Position numbers and translations under genes: made by a program. The notes below the pieces were generated by a model. The model was not told the origin of the DNA. It worked only from the letters and a program-made list of their open reading frames with translations, and made no database searches. Positions 17,484-28,555 of a DNA stretch of 64,000 bases are shown here, piece after piece; the first letter of the stretch is position 1; the number at the start of each line of letters is the position of its first letter. The stretch lies in assembly GCF_041154385.1 (NCBI RefSeq), contig NZ_AP028929.1, positions 248,001 to 312,000 on the forward strand, read 5' to 3'. The stretch is from Streptococcus sp. SN-1. Lineage in GTDB: Bacteria; Bacillota; Bacilli; Lactobacillales; Streptococcaceae.

Positions 17484-17699
17484 ATGGCTAAGTCAAACTT
17501 TGAAAAAGTAGAATCAGTTGTTGGCTGGGTTCGTGATAAGAAAATCACAGGCTACCGTATCTCTAAAGAAACGAATGCGCGTGAAATGTCTATCATTGCT
17601 CTAGCGCAGGGTCGTGCAAAAGTAAAAAATATTTCATTTGAAACAGCTCTAGGTTTAATTGATTTCTATGAAAAAAATCATGAAAAATTTGAAGATTAA
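17484..17699 (+). CDS. Small conserved-type hypothetical protein, possible DNA-binding
   Basis: The 71-residue product reads MAKSNFEKVESVVGWVRDKKITGYRISKETNAREMS and ends in a helical segment. The central pattern (GYRISKETNAREMSIIALAQGRAKVKNIS) looks like a compact helix-turn-helix, as in XRE-like antirepressor or phage-type regulators, but I cannot name a family. It has a good promoter and an AGGAG site and lies alone, convergent with the glutamine transporter operon. No neighbours point to a pathway. Confidence 0.65.
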   Translation: MAKSNFEKVESVVGWVRDKKITGYRISKETNAREMSIIALAQGRAKVKNISFETALGLIDFYEKNHEKFED

Positions 17700-17755
17700 T
17701 CTTTGGATAATGGTGGATTCTTGAGTAGAGTCTGCCTTTTCATTTTGAGGACAGC

Positions 17756-17785
17756 AAAAAGACTGCACGATTGATGCAGCCTTTT
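17756..17785 (-). terminator. Terminator of the glnPH-glnQ operon
   Basis: Read on the minus strand, GGCTGCA / TGCAGTC hairpin followed by TTTTT, 4 nt after the glnQ stop. Confidence 0.75.
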
Positions 17786-17789
17786 CTTT

Positions 17790-18530
17790 TTATTTGAGAT
17801 AGCGTTGAAGGAACTCTTTTGTACGGTCTTCTTTGGGATTGGTGAAGAGGTCTTCTGGTTTTCCTTCTTCAGCAATGACACCCTTATCCATAAAGATAAC
17901 ACGGTGAGAGACATCACGAGCGAATTCCATCTCGTGAGTCACGACAATCATAGTCAAGCCTTCTTGGGCCAGTTCCTGCATGATTTTGAGGACTTCTCCA
18001 ACCATTTCTGGATCGAGAGCTGATGTTGGTTCATCAAAGAGAATAGCGTCAGGATTCATAGAGAGGGCACGAGCGATGGCCACACGTTGTTTTTGACCGC
18101 CTGAGAGTTGTTTTGGCTTGGCTTGCCAGTAGCGTTCCCCCATGCCGACCTTTTCAAGGTTTTCTTTGGCAATCTTTTCAGCTTCTGTACGTTCACGTTT
18201 AAGGACTGTTGTCTGAGCGACGATTGTGTTTTCAAGAACGTTGAGATTTTCAAAGAGGTTAAAGGATTGGAAAACCATTCCCAACTTTTCACGGTATTGC
18301 GTGAGGTCATAGCCTTTTTCGAGGACGTTTTGTCCATGATAAAGGATTTGTCCATCAGTTGGCGTTTCAAGTAGGTTAATGGAGCGGAGGAAGGTCGATT
18401 TTCCGCTTCCAGAGCTTCCGATGATAGAGATAACTTCTCCCTTGTGGACAGTGAGAGAAATGTCTTTTAGCACTTCGTTTTGTCCATAGGATTTTTTGAG
18501 GTGTTTAATTTCAAGGATTGCTTGTGTCAT
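17790..18530 (-). CDS. glnQ: Polar amino acid (glutamine-type) ABC transporter ATPase
   Basis: This 246-residue ATPase has Walker [10 protein letters not shown] (about 36-44), signature LSGGQKQR and Walker [15 protein letters not shown]. The sequence is that of GlnQ/ArtP-type subunits that power uptake of polar amino acids. It overlaps the upstream permease gene by 1 nt (start of glnQ on the stop of the permease), a typical translationally coupled pair. The exact amino acid cannot be decided from sequence; glutamine/glutamate is the usual assignment for this fused permease arrangement. Confidence 0.92.
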   Translation of the reverse strand: MTQAILEIKHLKKSYGQNEVLKDISLTVHKGEVISIIGSSGSGKSTFLRSINLLETPTDGQILYHGQNVLEKGYDLTQYREKLGMVFQSFNLFENLNVLENTIVAQTTVLKRERTEAEKIAKENLEKVGMGERYWQAKPKQLSGGQKQRVAIARALSMNPDAILFDEPTSALDPEMVGEVLKIMQELAQEGLTMIVVTHEMEFARDVSHRVIFMDKGVIAEEGKPEDLFTNPKEDRTKEFLQRYLK

Positions 18531-20095
18531 TATTTCAAATCCTCCGTTTGCATTTGATTAGCACCTGTAGTATAGGTATCCATATCCATTCGGCGTTCGA
18601 TGAAGCGTAGGATACGTGTTACGGTAAAAGTGAGGACAAAGTAAATCACGGCGATGATTGTAAATGTCTGGAAGTATTGATAGGTTTGAGTTGCCACGGT
18701 ATTTCCTGAGAAATAAAGTTCAACAACAGAGATAACGTTCAATACAGATGTATCTTTGATATTGATGACAAATTCATTACCAGTTGCTGGTAGGATGTTA
18801 CGGACTACTTGAGGTAGGACAATCTTACGCATGGTTTGGTTATGAGTCATACCAAGAGCAGTCGCAGCTTCAAATTGTCCCTTGTCAACTGCTAGGATAC
18901 CACCACGGACGATTTCGGTCATGTAGGCACCAGTGTTGATTGAAACGATGAAGATAGCAGCCAGTGTACGGTCAAGGTTGATACCGAAAGCTTGGGCAGT
19001 TCCATAGTAGATAACCATCGATTGAACAATCATTGGTGTACCACGGAAAATTTCAATATAGACATTGAGGATCCAGCCGACTAGTTTTTGTAGGCCGTAG
19101 ATAGCTTTATTTTCAGAGAGGGGAGCAGTACGGAAAACACCAATGGCAAGTCCAATAATGAGACCTGTGATGGTTCCGACTATAGAGATTAAAAGAGTGA
19201 TACCAGCACCACGCAAGAGTTGTTGCCAGTTTTCAGAAAGAATTTTAGTGACTTGGCTAAAGAAACTACTGCTAGTCTCTTCAGTTGTTGTAGCTTCGGC
19301 AGGTTGTTCCTTGATCATACGATCCATCAAGGCAACTTGGTCGTCTTTTGAAATGGTTTCAATGCTGGCATTGATTTGGCTAATACGATTGTCATCTTTA
19401 CGAAGTCCGATGGCGATAGCTGTATCTTCTTCCCCAGTTTTGAAACCTGGTTCTACTTGGACCATCTTAAACTTAGAGTTCGCAGCTTCAGCAGTCAGTG
19501 CTTCTGGGCGTTCAGAAACATAAGCATCGATGACACCAGCTTCAAGAGCTTGGCGCATTTGAGCGAAGTCTCCCATGGCAGTTTCTTTTTTAGCGCCTGG
19601 GATTTGTGCAATCAAGTCATAAAGGTAGACACCTTGTTGAGAAGTGATTTTTGCACCGTTAAAGTCATCCAAAGATTTAGCATTTGCGTAGGCAGAATCT
19701 TTTTTGACTAGTAGGACAGGTTCGCTAGTGTAGTAGCTGCTTGAAAAGGCAATTTCTTGTTTGCGTTCGGCAGTAGGACTCATACCTGCGATAATCATGT
19801 CAATCTTACCAGAAGTAAGGGCAGGGACTAGACCTTCCCACTTGGTTTTAACAACCAAAGGTTCTTTACCTAAGTCCTTAGCGATTTTCTTGGCGATTTG
19901 AACATCGTATCCGTTAGCATACTGGTTAGTTCCATCGATTTTGACAGCTCCATTGCTATCATCGTCCTGAGTCCAGTTAAAGGGAGCATATGCTGCTTCC
20001 ATCCCGATGCGTAAATATTCATCGGCTTGGGCAACATTGACAAGTCCTAGCATCAGCAAGAGACTTGTGAAAATAGATAAGTATATTTTTCTCAT
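18530..20095 (-). CDS. glnP: Amino acid ABC transporter, fused substrate-binding protein and permease
   Basis: The 521-residue fusion starts with a signal peptide ([24 protein letters not shown], cleavage after about 24). A SBP_bac_3 binding domain follows (about 25-265: [14 protein letters not shown]...). Then comes a HisM/GlnP-type permease domain (about 290-505) with the conserved EAA-like loop [21 protein letters not shown]. Such fusions are common in lactic acid bacteria, where the binding domain stays tethered to the membrane. It forms an operon with glnQ. The region between this gene and the divergent DUF2207 gene is 135 bp. Confidence 0.93.
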   Translation of the reverse strand: MRKIYLSIFTSLLLMLGLVNVAQADEYLRIGMEAAYAPFNWTQDDDSNGAVKIDGTNQYANGYDVQIAKKIAKDLGKEPLVVKTKWEGLVPALTSGKIDMIIAGMSPTAERKQEIAFSSSYYTSEPVLLVKKDSAYANAKSLDDFNGAKITSQQGVYLYDLIAQIPGAKKETAMGDFAQMRQALEAGVIDAYVSERPEALTAEAANSKFKMVQVEPGFKTGEEDTAIAIGLRKDDNRISQINASIETISKDDQVALMDRMIKEQPAEATTTEETSSSFFSQVTKILSENWQQLLRGAGITLLISIVGTITGLIIGLAIGVFRTAPLSENKAIYGLQKLVGWILNVYIEIFRGTPMIVQSMVIYYGTAQAFGINLDRTLAAIFIVSINTGAYMTEIVRGGILAVDKGQFEAATALGMTHNQTMRKIVLPQVVRNILPATGNEFVINIKDTSVLNVISVVELYFSGNTVATQTYQYFQTFTIIAVIYFVLTFTVTRILRFIERRMDMDTYTTGANQMQTEDLK

Positions 20096-20194
20096 GATTT
20101 CTCCTATTTCTAATCTATTAAAAAATAACTGTCTCCTATTTTATCGAAAAAAACTCTATTTTTCAATATAGGTAAGCCCTTACTTGATAAAAAA

Positions 20195-20203
20195 TGATAT
20201 AAT
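20195..20203 (+). promoter_or_regulatory. Extended -10 promoter of the DUF2207 gene
   Basis: TGaTATAAT with hexamer 20198-20203; no convincing -35. It lies 30 nt before ATG 20234. Confidence 0.55.
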
Positions 20204-20233
20204 GATAGCAAAGATAAAAAGGGGGCTTAGTTG

Positions 20234-22123
20234 ATGAAAAAAACTTTTTTCTTACTGGTCTTAGGCTTGTTTTGCCTTCTGCCACTCTCTGTTTTTGCCA
20301 TTGATTTCAAGATAAACTCTTATCAAGGTGATTTGTATATTCATGCAGACAATACGGCAGAATTTAGACAGAAGATAGTTTACCAGTTTGAGGAGGACTT
20401 TAAGGGCCAAATTGTGGGACTTGGACGTGCTGGCAAGATGCCTAGCGGATTTGACATTGATCCTCATCCAAAGGTTCAGGCTGCGAAAAATGGTGCTGAA
20501 CTAGCAGACGTTACTAGCGAAGTGATAGAAGGAGCAGATGGTTATACTGTTAAAGTTTATAATCCAGGTCAAGAAGGCGACACAGTTGAAGTTGACCTTG
20601 TCTGGAACTTAAAGAATTTGCTTTTTCTATATGATGACATTGCTGAATTAAATTGGCAACCTTTAACAGATAGTTCAGGGGCTATTGGAAAGTTTGAATT
20701 TCATGTAAGGGGAGATAAGGGAGCTGAAAAACTCTTTTTCCACACAGGAAAACTTTTTAGAGAGGGAACGGTTGAAAAGAGTAATCTTGATTATACTATC
20801 CGTTTAGACAATCTTCCAGCTAAGCGTGGGGTTGAATTGCATGCCTACTGGCCTCGGACCGATTTTGCTAGCGCTAGGGATCAGGGCTTGAAAGGGAATC
20901 GTTTAGAAGAGTTTAATAAGATAGAAGACTCGATTGTTAGAGAAAAAGATCAGAGTAAACAACTCCTTACTTGGGTGTTTCCTTCCATACTTTCCATCTC
21001 TTTGTTATTGAGTGTCTGCTTCTATTTTATTTATAGAAGGAAGACCACTCCTTCGGTCAAATATGCCAAAAATCATCGTATCTATGAACCACCAATGGAA
21101 TTAGAGCCTATGGTTTTATCAGAGGCTGTATACTCTACCTCCTTGGAGGAAGTGAGTCCCTTGGTCAAGGGAGCTGGAAAATTCACCTTTGACCAACTTA
21201 TTCAAGCTACCTTGCTAGATGTGATAGACCGTGGGAATGTCTCTATCATTTCAGAAGGAGATGCAGTTGGCTTGAGGCTAGTAAAAGAAGATGGTTTGTC
21301 CAGTTTTGAGAAAGACTGCCTAAATCTAGCTTTTTCAGGCAAAAAAGAAGAAACTCTTTCCAATTTGTTTGCGGATTACAAGGTATCTGATAGTCTTTAT
21401 CGTAGAGCAAAAGTCTCTGATGAAAAACGGATTCAAGCAAAGGGGCGTCAGCTCAAATCTTCTTTTGAAGAAGTATTGAACCAGATGCAAGAAGGAGTGA
21501 GAAATCGAGTTTCCTTCTGGGAACTTCCAGATTATTATCGTCCTTTAACCGGTGGGGAAAAGGCCTTGCAAGTAGGTATGGGTGTCTTGACTATCTTGTC
21601 CCTATTTATCGGATTTGGTTTGTTCTTGTACAGTTTGGATGTTTATGGCTATCTTTACATCCCCTTGCCAATACTTGGTTTTCTAGGTTTGGTTTTGGCT
21701 GTTTTCTATTATTGGAAGCTTCGACTAGATAATCGTGATGGTGTCCTAAATGAAGCAGGAGCAGAAGTATACTACCTCTGGACCAGTTTTGAAAATATGT
21801 TGCGGGAGATTGCGCGATTGGATCAGGCAGAGTTGGAAAGTATTGTGGTCTGGAATCGCCTCTTGGTCTATGCGACCTTATTTGGCTATGCGGACAAGGT
21901 CAGCCATTTGATGAAGGTTCATCAGATTCAAGTGGAAAATCCAGATATCAATCTATATGTAGCTTATGGCTGGCACAGTATGTTTTATCATTCAAGCGCG
22001 CAAATGAGCCATTATGCCAGTGTCGCAAATACAGCAAGTACCTACTCCGTATCTTCTGGAAGTGGAAGCTCTGGCGGTGGCTTCTCTGGAGGCGGAGGTG
22101 GCGGCAGTATCGGCGCCTTTTAA
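20234..22123 (+). CDS. DUF2207-family membrane protein with Gly-rich tail
   Basis: The 629-residue protein has a signal peptide (about 1-22) and an extracytoplasmic beta domain (about 23-235) typical of DUF2207. One transmembrane segment lies near 250-270, with a cytoplasmic part and a helix pair near 450-500. The C-terminus is an extreme Gly/Ser run (GSSGGGFSGGGGGGSIGAF). DUF2207 proteins occur widely in Gram-positive bacteria without a settled function. I prefer ATG 20234 over the in-frame TTG 20231 because GGGGGC lies just upstream. The gene is monocistronic, followed 60 bp later by uppP. Confidence 0.85.
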   Translation: MKKTFFLLVLGLFCLLPLSVFAIDFKINSYQGDLYIHADNTAEFRQKIVYQFEEDFKGQIVGLGRAGKMPSGFDIDPHPKVQAAKNGAELADVTSEVIEGADGYTVKVYNPGQEGDTVEVDLVWNLKNLLFLYDDIAELNWQPLTDSSGAIGKFEFHVRGDKGAEKLFFHTGKLFREGTVEKSNLDYTIRLDNLPAKRGVELHAYWPRTDFASARDQGLKGNRLEEFNKIEDSIVREKDQSKQLLTWVFPSILSISLLLSVCFYFIYRRKTTPSVKYAKNHRIYEPPMELEPMVLSEAVYSTSLEEVSPLVKGAGKFTFDQLIQATLLDVIDRGNVSIISEGDAVGLRLVKEDGLSSFEKDCLNLAFSGKKEETLSNLFADYKVSDSLYRRAKVSDEKRIQAKGRQLKSSFEEVLNQMQEGVRNRVSFWELPDYYRPLTGGEKALQVGMGVLTILSLFIGFGLFLYSLDVYGYLYIPLPILGFLGLVLAVFYYWKLRLDNRDGVLNEAGAEVYYLWTSFENMLREIARLDQAELESIVVWNRLLVYATLFGYADKVSHLMKVHQIQVENPDINLYVAYGWHSMFYHSSAQMSHYASVANTASTYSVSSGSGSSGGGFSGGGGGGSIGAF

Positions 22124-22150
22124 AGAGAGCTATCACTGGCTGAAAAAATA

Positions 22151-22159
22151 TGCTATAAT
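22151..22159 (+). promoter_or_regulatory. Extended -10 promoter of uppP
   Basis: TGcTATAAT with hexamer 22154-22159; an AAAGGAG site follows before ATG 22184. Confidence 0.6.
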
Positions 22160-22183
22160 GGAAGATAGAAAAAGGAGTAATCT

Positions 22184-23029
22184 ATGTATCTTATTGAAAT
22201 TTTAAAATCTATCTTCTTCGGTATTGTTGAAGGAATTACGGAATGGTTGCCGATTTCCAGTACAGGTCACTTGATTTTAGCAGAGGAGTTTATCCAATAC
22301 CAAAATCAGAATGAAGCCTTTATGTCTATGTTTAATGTTGTGATTCAGCTTGGTGCTATTTTAGCAGTCATGGTCATTTACTTTAATAAGCTCAATCCTT
22401 TTAAATCGACAAAGGACAAGCAGGAAGTTCGTAAGACTTGGAGACTGTGGTTGAAGGTCTTGGTTGCCACTTTACCTTTGCTTGCCGTCTTTAAATTTGA
22501 TGATTGGTTTGATACCCACTTCCATAACATGGTTTCAGTTGCTCTCATGTTGATTATTTATGGGATTGCCTTTATCTATTTGGAAAAGCGCAATAAAGCT
22601 CGTGCTATTGAACCAAGTGTAACAGAGTTGGACAAGCTTCCTTATACGACAGCCTTCTATATCGGTCTTTTCCAAGTTCTTGCCCTTTTACCAGGAACTA
22701 GCCGTTCTGGAGCAACGATTGTCGGTGGTTTGTTAAATGGAACCAGTCGTTCTGTTGTGACAGAATTTACCTTCTATCTTGGAATTCCAGTTATGTTTGG
22801 AGCTAGTGCATTAAAGATTTTCAAATTTATAAAAGCAGGACAACTCTTGAACTTTGGGCAATTGTTCTTGCTCTTGGTTGCGATGGGAGTCGCTTTTGCG
22901 GTCAGCATGGTGGCTATTCGTTTCTTGACCAGTTATGTGAAAAAACACGACTTTACCCTTTTCGGTAAATACCGTATCGTGCTTGGTAGTATCTTGCTAC
23001 TTTACAGTTTTGTCCGTTTATTTGTATAA
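22184..23029 (+). CDS. uppP: Undecaprenyl-diphosphatase UppP (BacA)
   Basis: The 281-residue polytopic membrane enzyme carries the two BacA motifs: [18 protein letters not shown] (about 12-29) and [17 protein letters not shown] (about 166-182). It dephosphorylates undecaprenyl diphosphate to recycle the lipid carrier for peptidoglycan, teichoic acid and capsule synthesis, and it contributes to bacitracin tolerance. The length is standard. It is convergent with dinB, separated by a terminator and a BOX element. Confidence 0.95.
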   Translation: MYLIEILKSIFFGIVEGITEWLPISSTGHLILAEEFIQYQNQNEAFMSMFNVVIQLGAILAVMVIYFNKLNPFKSTKDKQEVRKTWRLWLKVLVATLPLLAVFKFDDWFDTHFHNMVSVALMLIIYGIAFIYLEKRNKARAIEPSVTELDKLPYTTAFYIGLFQVLALLPGTSRSGATIVGGLLNGTSRSVVTEFTFYLGIPVMFGASALKIFKFIKAGQLLNFGQLFLLLVAMGVAFAVSMVAIRFLTSYVKKHDFTLFGKYRIVLGSILLLYSFVRLFV

Positions 23030-23030
23030 G

Positions 23031-23065
23031 AAAAACCTTGAAGGGGCAGCTCTTCAAGGTTTTAT
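23031..23065 (+). terminator. Terminator after uppP
   Basis: AAAACCTTGAAG / CTTCAAGGTTTT, a 12-bp perfect stem with an 8-nt loop. Confidence 0.85.
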
Positions 23066-23169
23066 ACTCTTCGAAAATCAAATTCAAACCGCGTCAGCTT
23101 CGCCTTGCCGTACTCAAGTACAGCCTGCGGCTAGCTTCCTAGTTTGCTCTTTGATTTTTCATTGAGTAT
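23063..23169 (+). repeat. BOX element (boxA-boxC) between uppP and dinB
   Basis: It has the same layout and near-identical sequence to the copy after ilvN: starts TATACTCTTCGAAAATC, ends TTTCATTGAGTAT. Its right end touches the dinB stop codon. Confidence 0.85.
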
Positions 23170-24230
23170 TAAAATCCAGTCACGGTAATCCCCAACAGGC
23201 GGACACCTCTTTCTTTTTCGCTTAACTCTTCATAGAGTTGCAGGGCTATTTGACTTATCTGACTAGCATCCTGTGTTTTTTGAACAATACTTTTTCGTTT
23301 AGTAAGAGTTGAAAAGTCTTCGTAGCGGATTTTCAAAATGACAATTTTTCCAGCTTTTTCTTGCTGATTGAGATTGAGAGCGACTCTTTCTGATAGAAGA
23401 GTCAGCTCTTTTTTGATATCTTCCTCGGCACGGAGAATCTTCCCGTAGGTTTTCTCCTTCCCGATTGATTTACGGATGCGATTGGATTTGACGGGGGAAT
23501 TGTGAATACCACGAGCCTTTCGATACAGGTCATAGCCCAGTCTGCCAAAGCGGTCTATTAGGGTCACTTCAGGAACTTCAAGTAAATCAGCGCCAGTAAA
23601 AACACCCATTTGATGCAGACGTTCTACTGTCTTTTTTCCTACTCCATGAAACTTGGAAATATCCATTTGTTTGAGAAAATCCTCAGCCTGGTCAGGTAGA
23701 ATCACTGTCAAACCATGAGGTTTTTGATAATCGCTAGCCATTTTAGCTAAGAATTTGTTATAAGAAACGCCAGCAGAAGCAGTTAGATGGAGTTCTTGCC
23801 AGATATCCTCTTGAATGAGGCGAGCGATTTTGACCGCTGACTTGATACCGAGTTTATTTTCTGTTACATCCAAATAGGCTTCGTCAATACTCATAGGTTC
23901 AATCAAATCTGTATAGCGCTTAAAAATAGCTCGAATCTGGAGTCCCACAGCTTTGTATTTCTCATAATTTCCTGAGATGAAGACGGCCTGGGGACAACGC
24001 TCATAGGCTTCCTTAGAGCTCATGGCTGAATGGACACCAAAAGCTCGCGCCTCATAGCTACAGGTAGAAACGACTCCCCGCCCACCTGTTTGCCGAGGGT
24101 CGTTTCCGATAATGACAGGTTTTCCTCTGAGCTTAGGATTATCCCTGATTTCCACGGCAGCAAAAAAGGCATCCATGTCAATATGGATGATTTTTCTTGA
24201 CAAATCATTTAACAAAGGAAAAATCAACAT
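23169..24230 (-). CDS. dinB: DNA polymerase IV
   Basis: The 353-residue Y-family polymerase does error-prone translesion synthesis. Catalytic acidic residues are visible in [12 protein letters not shown] (about 16-27) and [10 protein letters not shown] (about 112-121). Also present are the helix-hairpin-helix [15 protein letters not shown] and a little-finger domain. It ends in [10 protein letters not shown] start at ATG 24230 ([11 protein letters not shown]); a GTG three codons upstream is possible. The streptococcal protein lacks an obvious extended clamp-binding tail, or the tail is very short. It is convergent with uppP. Confidence 0.95.
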   Translation of the reverse strand: MLIFPLLNDLSRKIIHIDMDAFFAAVEIRDNPKLRGKPVIIGNDPRQTGGRGVVSTCSYEARAFGVHSAMSSKEAYERCPQAVFISGNYEKYKAVGLQIRAIFKRYTDLIEPMSIDEAYLDVTENKLGIKSAVKIARLIQEDIWQELHLTASAGVSYNKFLAKMASDYQKPHGLTVILPDQAEDFLKQMDISKFHGVGKKTVERLHQMGVFTGADLLEVPEVTLIDRFGRLGYDLYRKARGIHNSPVKSNRIRKSIGKEKTYGKILRAEEDIKKELTLLSERVALNLNQQEKAGKIVILKIRYEDFSTLTKRKSIVQKTQDASQISQIALQLYEELSEKERGVRLLGITVTGF

Positions 24231-24382
24231 GCCTAGCACCTTTTTATTGCTTATTTTCTTTTATTATACCCTTTTTTCTGAAAAAAAGAAAAAATGCTTT
24301 ATTTTTTTCAAAAATATAATACAGTTTAGGGCGAAATATAGACTGTTTTAGAAAAGAAAGTGTAAAAATAGGCCTTTTCCAC

Positions 24383-24412
24383 TTGTTGAAATCGGTTACT
24401 GTGTGGTATACT
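24383..24412 (+). promoter_or_regulatory. pflB promoter
   Basis: TTGTTG (24383-24388), an 18-bp spacer and TATACT (24407-24412), 55 nt upstream of the start. Confidence 0.5.
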
Positions 24413-24467
24413 TGTCTCATGAATGTAACAGATGACTGTTACTAGAAAGAAAAAAGAGGACATTAAC

Positions 24468-26792
24468 ATGGTTGTTAAGACAGTTGTTGAAGCACAAGAT
24501 ATTTTTGATAAAGCTTGGGAAGGCTTCAAAGGCGTAGATTGGAAAGAAAAAGCAAGTGTATCACGCTTCGTACAAGCTAACTACACACCTTACGATGGAG
24601 ACGAAAGCTTCCTTGCAGGACCAACAGAACGTTCACTTCACATCAAAAAAATTGTAGAAGAAACTAAGGCTCACTACGAAGAAACTCGTTTCCCAATGGA
24701 CACTCGTCCAACATCTATCGCTGATATCCCAGCAGGATTTATCGATAAAGAAAACGAAGTTATCTTCGGTATCCAAAACGATGAGCTCTTCAAATTGAAC
24801 TTCATGCCAAAAGGTGGTATCCGTATGGCTGAAACTACTTTGAAAGAAAATGGATACGAACCAGATCCAGCTGTTCACGAAATCTTCACTAAATATGTGA
24901 CAACAGTTAACGACGGTATCTTCCGTGCTTATACTTCAAACATCCGTCGCGCTCGTCACGCTCACACTGTAACTGGTCTTCCAGATGCATACTCACGCGG
25001 ACGTATCATCGGTGTTTACGCACGTCTTGCTCTTTACGGTGCAGACTACTTGATGCAAGAAAAAGTAAACGACTGGAACGCAATTGAAGAAATCGATGAA
25101 GAAACAATCCGTCTTCGTGAAGAAATCAACCTTCAATACCAAGCATTGCAACAAGTTGTTCGCTTGGGTGACCTTTATGGGGTTGATGTTCGCAAACCAG
25201 CGATGAACGTTAAAGAAGCGATCCAATGGGTTAACATCGCTTTCATGGCTGTCTGCCGTGTTATCAACGGTGCTGCTACATCTCTAGGACGTGTGCCAAT
25301 CGTATTGGATATCTTTGCAGAACGTGACCTTGCTCGTGGTACATTTACTGAATCAGAAATCCAAGAATTCGTTGATGATTTCGTTATGAAACTTCGTACA
25401 GTTAAATTTGCTCGTACAAAAGCTTACGACCAATTGTACTCAGGTGACCCAACTTTCATCACAACTTCTATGGCTGGTATGGGTAACGACGGTCGTCACC
25501 GTGTTACTAAGATGGACTACCGTTTCTTGAACACTCTTGACAACATCGGTAACTCACCAGAACCAAACTTGACAGTTCTTTGGACTGACAAATTGCCATA
25601 CAACTTCCGTCGCTACTGTATGCACATGAGCCACAAACACTCTTCTATCCAATACGAAGGTGTAACAACAATGGCTAAAGACGGATATGGTGAAATGAGC
25701 TGTATCTCATGCTGTGTGTCTCCACTTGACCCAGAAAATGAAGAACAACGTCACAACATCCAGTACTTCGGTGCTCGTGTAAACGTATTGAAAGCCCTTC
25801 TTACTGGTTTGAACGGTGGTTACGACGATGTTCACAAAGACTACAAAGTATTTGACATCGAACCAATCCGTGACGAAGTTCTTGAATTCGAATCAGTTAA
25901 AGCTAACTTTGAAAAATCTCTTGACTGGTTGACTGATACTTACGTAGATGCTTTGAACATCATCCATTACATGACTGATAAGTACAACTACGAAGCTGTT
26001 CAAATGGCCTTCTTGCCAACTAAACAACGTGCCAACATGGGATTCGGTATCTGTGGATTTGCCAACACTGTTGACACATTGTCAGCTATCAAATACGCTA
26101 CAGTTAAACCAATCCGTGACGAAAATGGCTACATCTACGATTACGAAACAATCGGTGAATACCCACGTTGGGGTGAAGATGACCCACGTTCAAACGAATT
26201 GGCAGAATGGTTGATCGAAGCTTACACAACTCGTCTACGTAGCCACAAACTTTACAAAGACGCTGAAGCTACAGTATCACTTTTGACAATCACATCTAAC
26301 GTTGCTTACTCTAAACAAACTGGTAACTCACCAGTCCACAAAGGTGTATACCTCAACGAAGATGGTTCTGTGAACTTGTCTAAACTTGAATTCTTCTCAC
26401 CAGGTGCTAACCCATCTAACAAAGCTAAAGGTGGATGGTTGCAAAACTTGAACTCACTTTCTAGCCTTGACTTTAGTTATGCAGCTGATGGTATCTCATT
26501 GACTACTCAGGTTTCTCCACGTGCTCTTGGTAAGACTCGTGACGAACAAGTTGATAACTTGGTAACAATCCTTGATGGTTACTTCGAAAACGGTGGACAA
26601 CACGTTAACTTGAACGTTATGGACTTGAACGATGTTTACGAAAAGATCATGTCAGGCGAAGACGTTATCGTACGTATCTCTGGATACTGTGTAAACACTA
26701 AATACCTCACTCCAGAACAAAAAACTGAATTGACGCAACGTGTCTTCCACGAAGTTCTTTCAATGGATGATGCCTTGGATGCATTGAGCTAA
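24468..26792 (+). CDS. pflB: Formate acetyltransferase (pyruvate formate-lyase)
   Basis: The 774-residue glycyl-radical enzyme splits pyruvate with CoA into acetyl-CoA and formate in anaerobic mixed-acid fermentation. The active-site cysteine pair is in [11 protein letters not shown] (about residue 415). The radical glycine lies near the C-terminus in [10 protein letters not shown]. The codon usage is strongly biased, as in highly expressed genes. A frame extends 12 codons upstream, but AAGAGGA sits just before ATG 24468, which gives the standard streptococcal length. The activating enzyme PflA is not in this window. Confidence 0.96.
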   Translation: MVVKTVVEAQDIFDKAWEGFKGVDWKEKASVSRFVQANYTPYDGDESFLAGPTERSLHIKKIVEETKAHYEETRFPMDTRPTSIADIPAGFIDKENEVIFGIQNDELFKLNFMPKGGIRMAETTLKENGYEPDPAVHEIFTKYVTTVNDGIFRAYTSNIRRARHAHTVTGLPDAYSRGRIIGVYARLALYGADYLMQEKVNDWNAIEEIDEETIRLREEINLQYQALQQVVRLGDLYGVDVRKPAMNVKEAIQWVNIAFMAVCRVINGAATSLGRVPIVLDIFAERDLARGTFTESEIQEFVDDFVMKLRTVKFARTKAYDQLYSGDPTFITTSMAGMGNDGRHRVTKMDYRFLNTLDNIGNSPEPNLTVLWTDKLPYNFRRYCMHMSHKHSSIQYEGVTTMAKDGYGEMSCISCCVSPLDPENEEQRHNIQYFGARVNVLKALLTGLNGGYDDVHKDYKVFDIEPIRDEVLEFESVKANFEKSLDWLTDTYVDALNIIHYMTDKYNYEAVQMAFLPTKQRANMGFGICGFANTVDTLSAIKYATVKPIRDENGYIYDYETIGEYPRWGEDDPRSNELAEWLIEAYTTRLRSHKLYKDAEATVSLLTITSNVAYSKQTGNSPVHKGVYLNEDGSVNLSKLEFFSPGANPSNKAKGGWLQNLNSLSSLDFSYAADGISLTTQVSPRALGKTRDEQVDNLVTILDGYFENGGQHVNLNVMDLNDVYEKIMSGEDVIVRISGYCVNTKYLTPEQKTELTQRVFHEVLSMDDALDALS

Positions 26793-26816
26793 TCTAGTTC
26801 TTGAATAATAAAAAGG

Positions 26817-26848
26817 AACCCTCGGTCAGTCGACTGAGGGTTGTTTTT
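26817..26848 (+). terminator. Terminator after pflB
   Basis: AACCCTC / GAGGGTT hairpin with an inner GTCAGTCGACTGA part, followed by a T run. Confidence 0.85.
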
Positions 26849-26930
26849 GGGCTCTTAAATTCCTTAAGTCAGGTACTGAAATGTCTGACCGGGATTCAAA
26901 GATACTTGTTGAGTTGCGGGAGGTATTTGA

Positions 26931-27076
26931 TACTTAATGAAAATCAAAGAGCAAACTAGGAAGCTAGCCACAGGTTGCTCAAAACACTGTTTTGAGGTTG
27001 TAGATAAGACTGACAAAGTCAGTCACATATATACGGCAAGGCGAAGCTGACGTGGTTTGAATTTTATTTTCGAAAA
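26931..27076 (-). repeat. BOX element (boxA-boxB-boxC), minus orientation
   Basis: Plus-strand reading starts TACTTAATGAAAATCAAAGA, contains CAAAACACTGTTTTG (boxB palindrome) and CGGCAAGGCGAAGCTGACGT (boxA core), and ends TTCGAAAA. It lies between convergent pflB and trkH. Confidence 0.85.
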
Positions 27077-27106
27077 ACACCACACTTGTAAGACACAAGG
27101 TGTGGT
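27073..27106 (-). terminator. Terminator of the trkA-trkH operon
   Basis: Minus-strand arms ACCACACCTTGT / ACAAGTGTGGT with one bulge, then GTTTTTCG; it is 7 nt past the trkH stop. Confidence 0.7.
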
Positions 27107-27112
27107 TATATT

Positions 27113-28552
27113 TTATCTCTTAGACCAAGTTCTCTTCATAAAGAGAAGTAGGATTGGATAAATCTCCAAGCGCCCTGCAATCATTGCAAAGGAGAGGAGA
27201 ATTTTTGAGATAGGGCTAAAGATTGAGAAACTAGATGTCGTTCCTAGAATAGGTCCGATATTATTGAAACAACTAAAGACAGCGCTGGTAACGACCAGGA
27301 AATCATTGCTATCTAGGCTGACGATAAAGATAAGCGCTAGCAAAATCATAGAATAGATGACAAAGTACTTGAGAATCTTATGCTGGGTATCTTTGTCAAT
27401 CACGGTTTTATTAACATGGAGGGTCAAAACACGGTGGGGTGATAGGATTGACAAAATCTGGTTTTTAGCAATTTTTGAAAGGATGAGGCCTCGAATAACC
27501 TTGAGTCCACCTGCGGTTGATCCAGCAGAACCACCGATTCCCATGAGGAAGAGAAGGATAAACTGGGAGAAGAGGGGCCAGTTGGTAATATCTCCGTAAC
27601 CAAAACCAGTCGTCGTAATGATGTTGGAAACCTGGAAGAAGGCCATTTCAAAGCTCTTAGAAAATCCTGGGTAGAGATAGAGGGTATTGAGGCTGATCAA
27701 GCCTGTAGAAACCAGTACGATGACCAAGTAAGCCCTGAGTTCTTCATCTCCAAAGAAGGCTTTGACCCGACGGAGCATGAGGTAGTAGTAGAGGTTGAAA
27801 TTTACCCCAAAAACCAGAACTCCGATACTAACCAGATAGGTAATCAGTGAGCTGCCATAGTGGGCAATCCCGTCGTTATAGACGGTAAAGCCTCCTGTAC
27901 CTGCTGTTCCCATGGCAATGACAAAACTATCAAATAGGGGCATACCGGCTAGGTAATAGATGATGACAAAGAGGGAAAAGAGAGCTAGGTAAAGGAGATA
28001 GAGAATCTGGGCAGTGTTTTTTAGTTTGGATACAACCTTACCAAAAACAGGGCCAGGAACCTCAGCCTTCATCACCTCTAGGTGGCTATTTTTGGCGTTA
28101 TCCATGATAGCAAGTGCAAAAACAAGCACCCCCATCCCTCCAATCAAGTGGGTAAAACTTCGCCAGAAGAGGAGGGAACGGCTGAGAACCGAAACGTCGT
28201 TCAGAATAGTTGCCCCAGTAGTTGTAAAGCCAGAACTAATCTCAAAAAAGGCATCGATAACGCTGAGAATTTGTCCAGCAAAGACAAAGGGGAGACCACC
28301 AAAGAAAGACCAAAGGATCCAACAGAGAGCAACAATCAAGATTCCCTCCTTGGCGTAAATTCGTTGATTTTTTGGCTTTTGTAAAATTCCTGAACCACCT
28401 AGTAATACGAGAAGCCCAATCGTTGTAAAGAGGGCTGTAAAGACTTGGCTCGATTCGTGGTAATAGACAGCTACAGCTACAGGAACCAAGAGGAGAACAG
28501 CTTCAATCAAAAGTAACTTTGAAAGGAGGTAACGAATCATACTTTTATTCAT
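27113..28552 (-). CDS. Trk/Ktr potassium transporter membrane subunit
   Basis: The 479-residue polytopic protein has the four pore-loop repeats of TrkH/KtrB, visible as SGFTTTGATI, GTAGTGGFTVY, ITTTGFGYGD and a last, less regular FNNIGP loop. It takes up K+ under control of the cytosolic RCK subunit encoded 3 nt upstream. Pores of this type select K+ by Gly residues in each loop; all four loops keep a Gly. The two genes form an operon on the minus strand. Confidence 0.92.
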   Translation of the reverse strand: MNKSMIRYLLSKLLLIEAVLLLVPVAVAVYYHESSQVFTALFTTIGLLVLLGGSGILQKPKNQRIYAKEGILIVALCWILWSFFGGLPFVFAGQILSVIDAFFEISSGFTTTGATILNDVSVLSRSLLFWRSFTHLIGGMGVLVFALAIMDNAKNSHLEVMKAEVPGPVFGKVVSKLKNTAQILYLLYLALFSLFVIIYYLAGMPLFDSFVIAMGTAGTGGFTVYNDGIAHYGSSLITYLVSIGVLVFGVNFNLYYYLMLRRVKAFFGDEELRAYLVIVLVSTGLISLNTLYLYPGFSKSFEMAFFQVSNIITTTGFGYGDITNWPLFSQFILLFLMGIGGSAGSTAGGLKVIRGLILSKIAKNQILSILSPHRVLTLHVNKTVIDKDTQHKILKYFVIYSMILLALIFIVSLDSNDFLVVTSAVFSCFNNIGPILGTTSSFSIFSPISKILLSFAMIAGRLEIYPILLLFMKRTWSKR

Positions 28553-28555
28553 TTC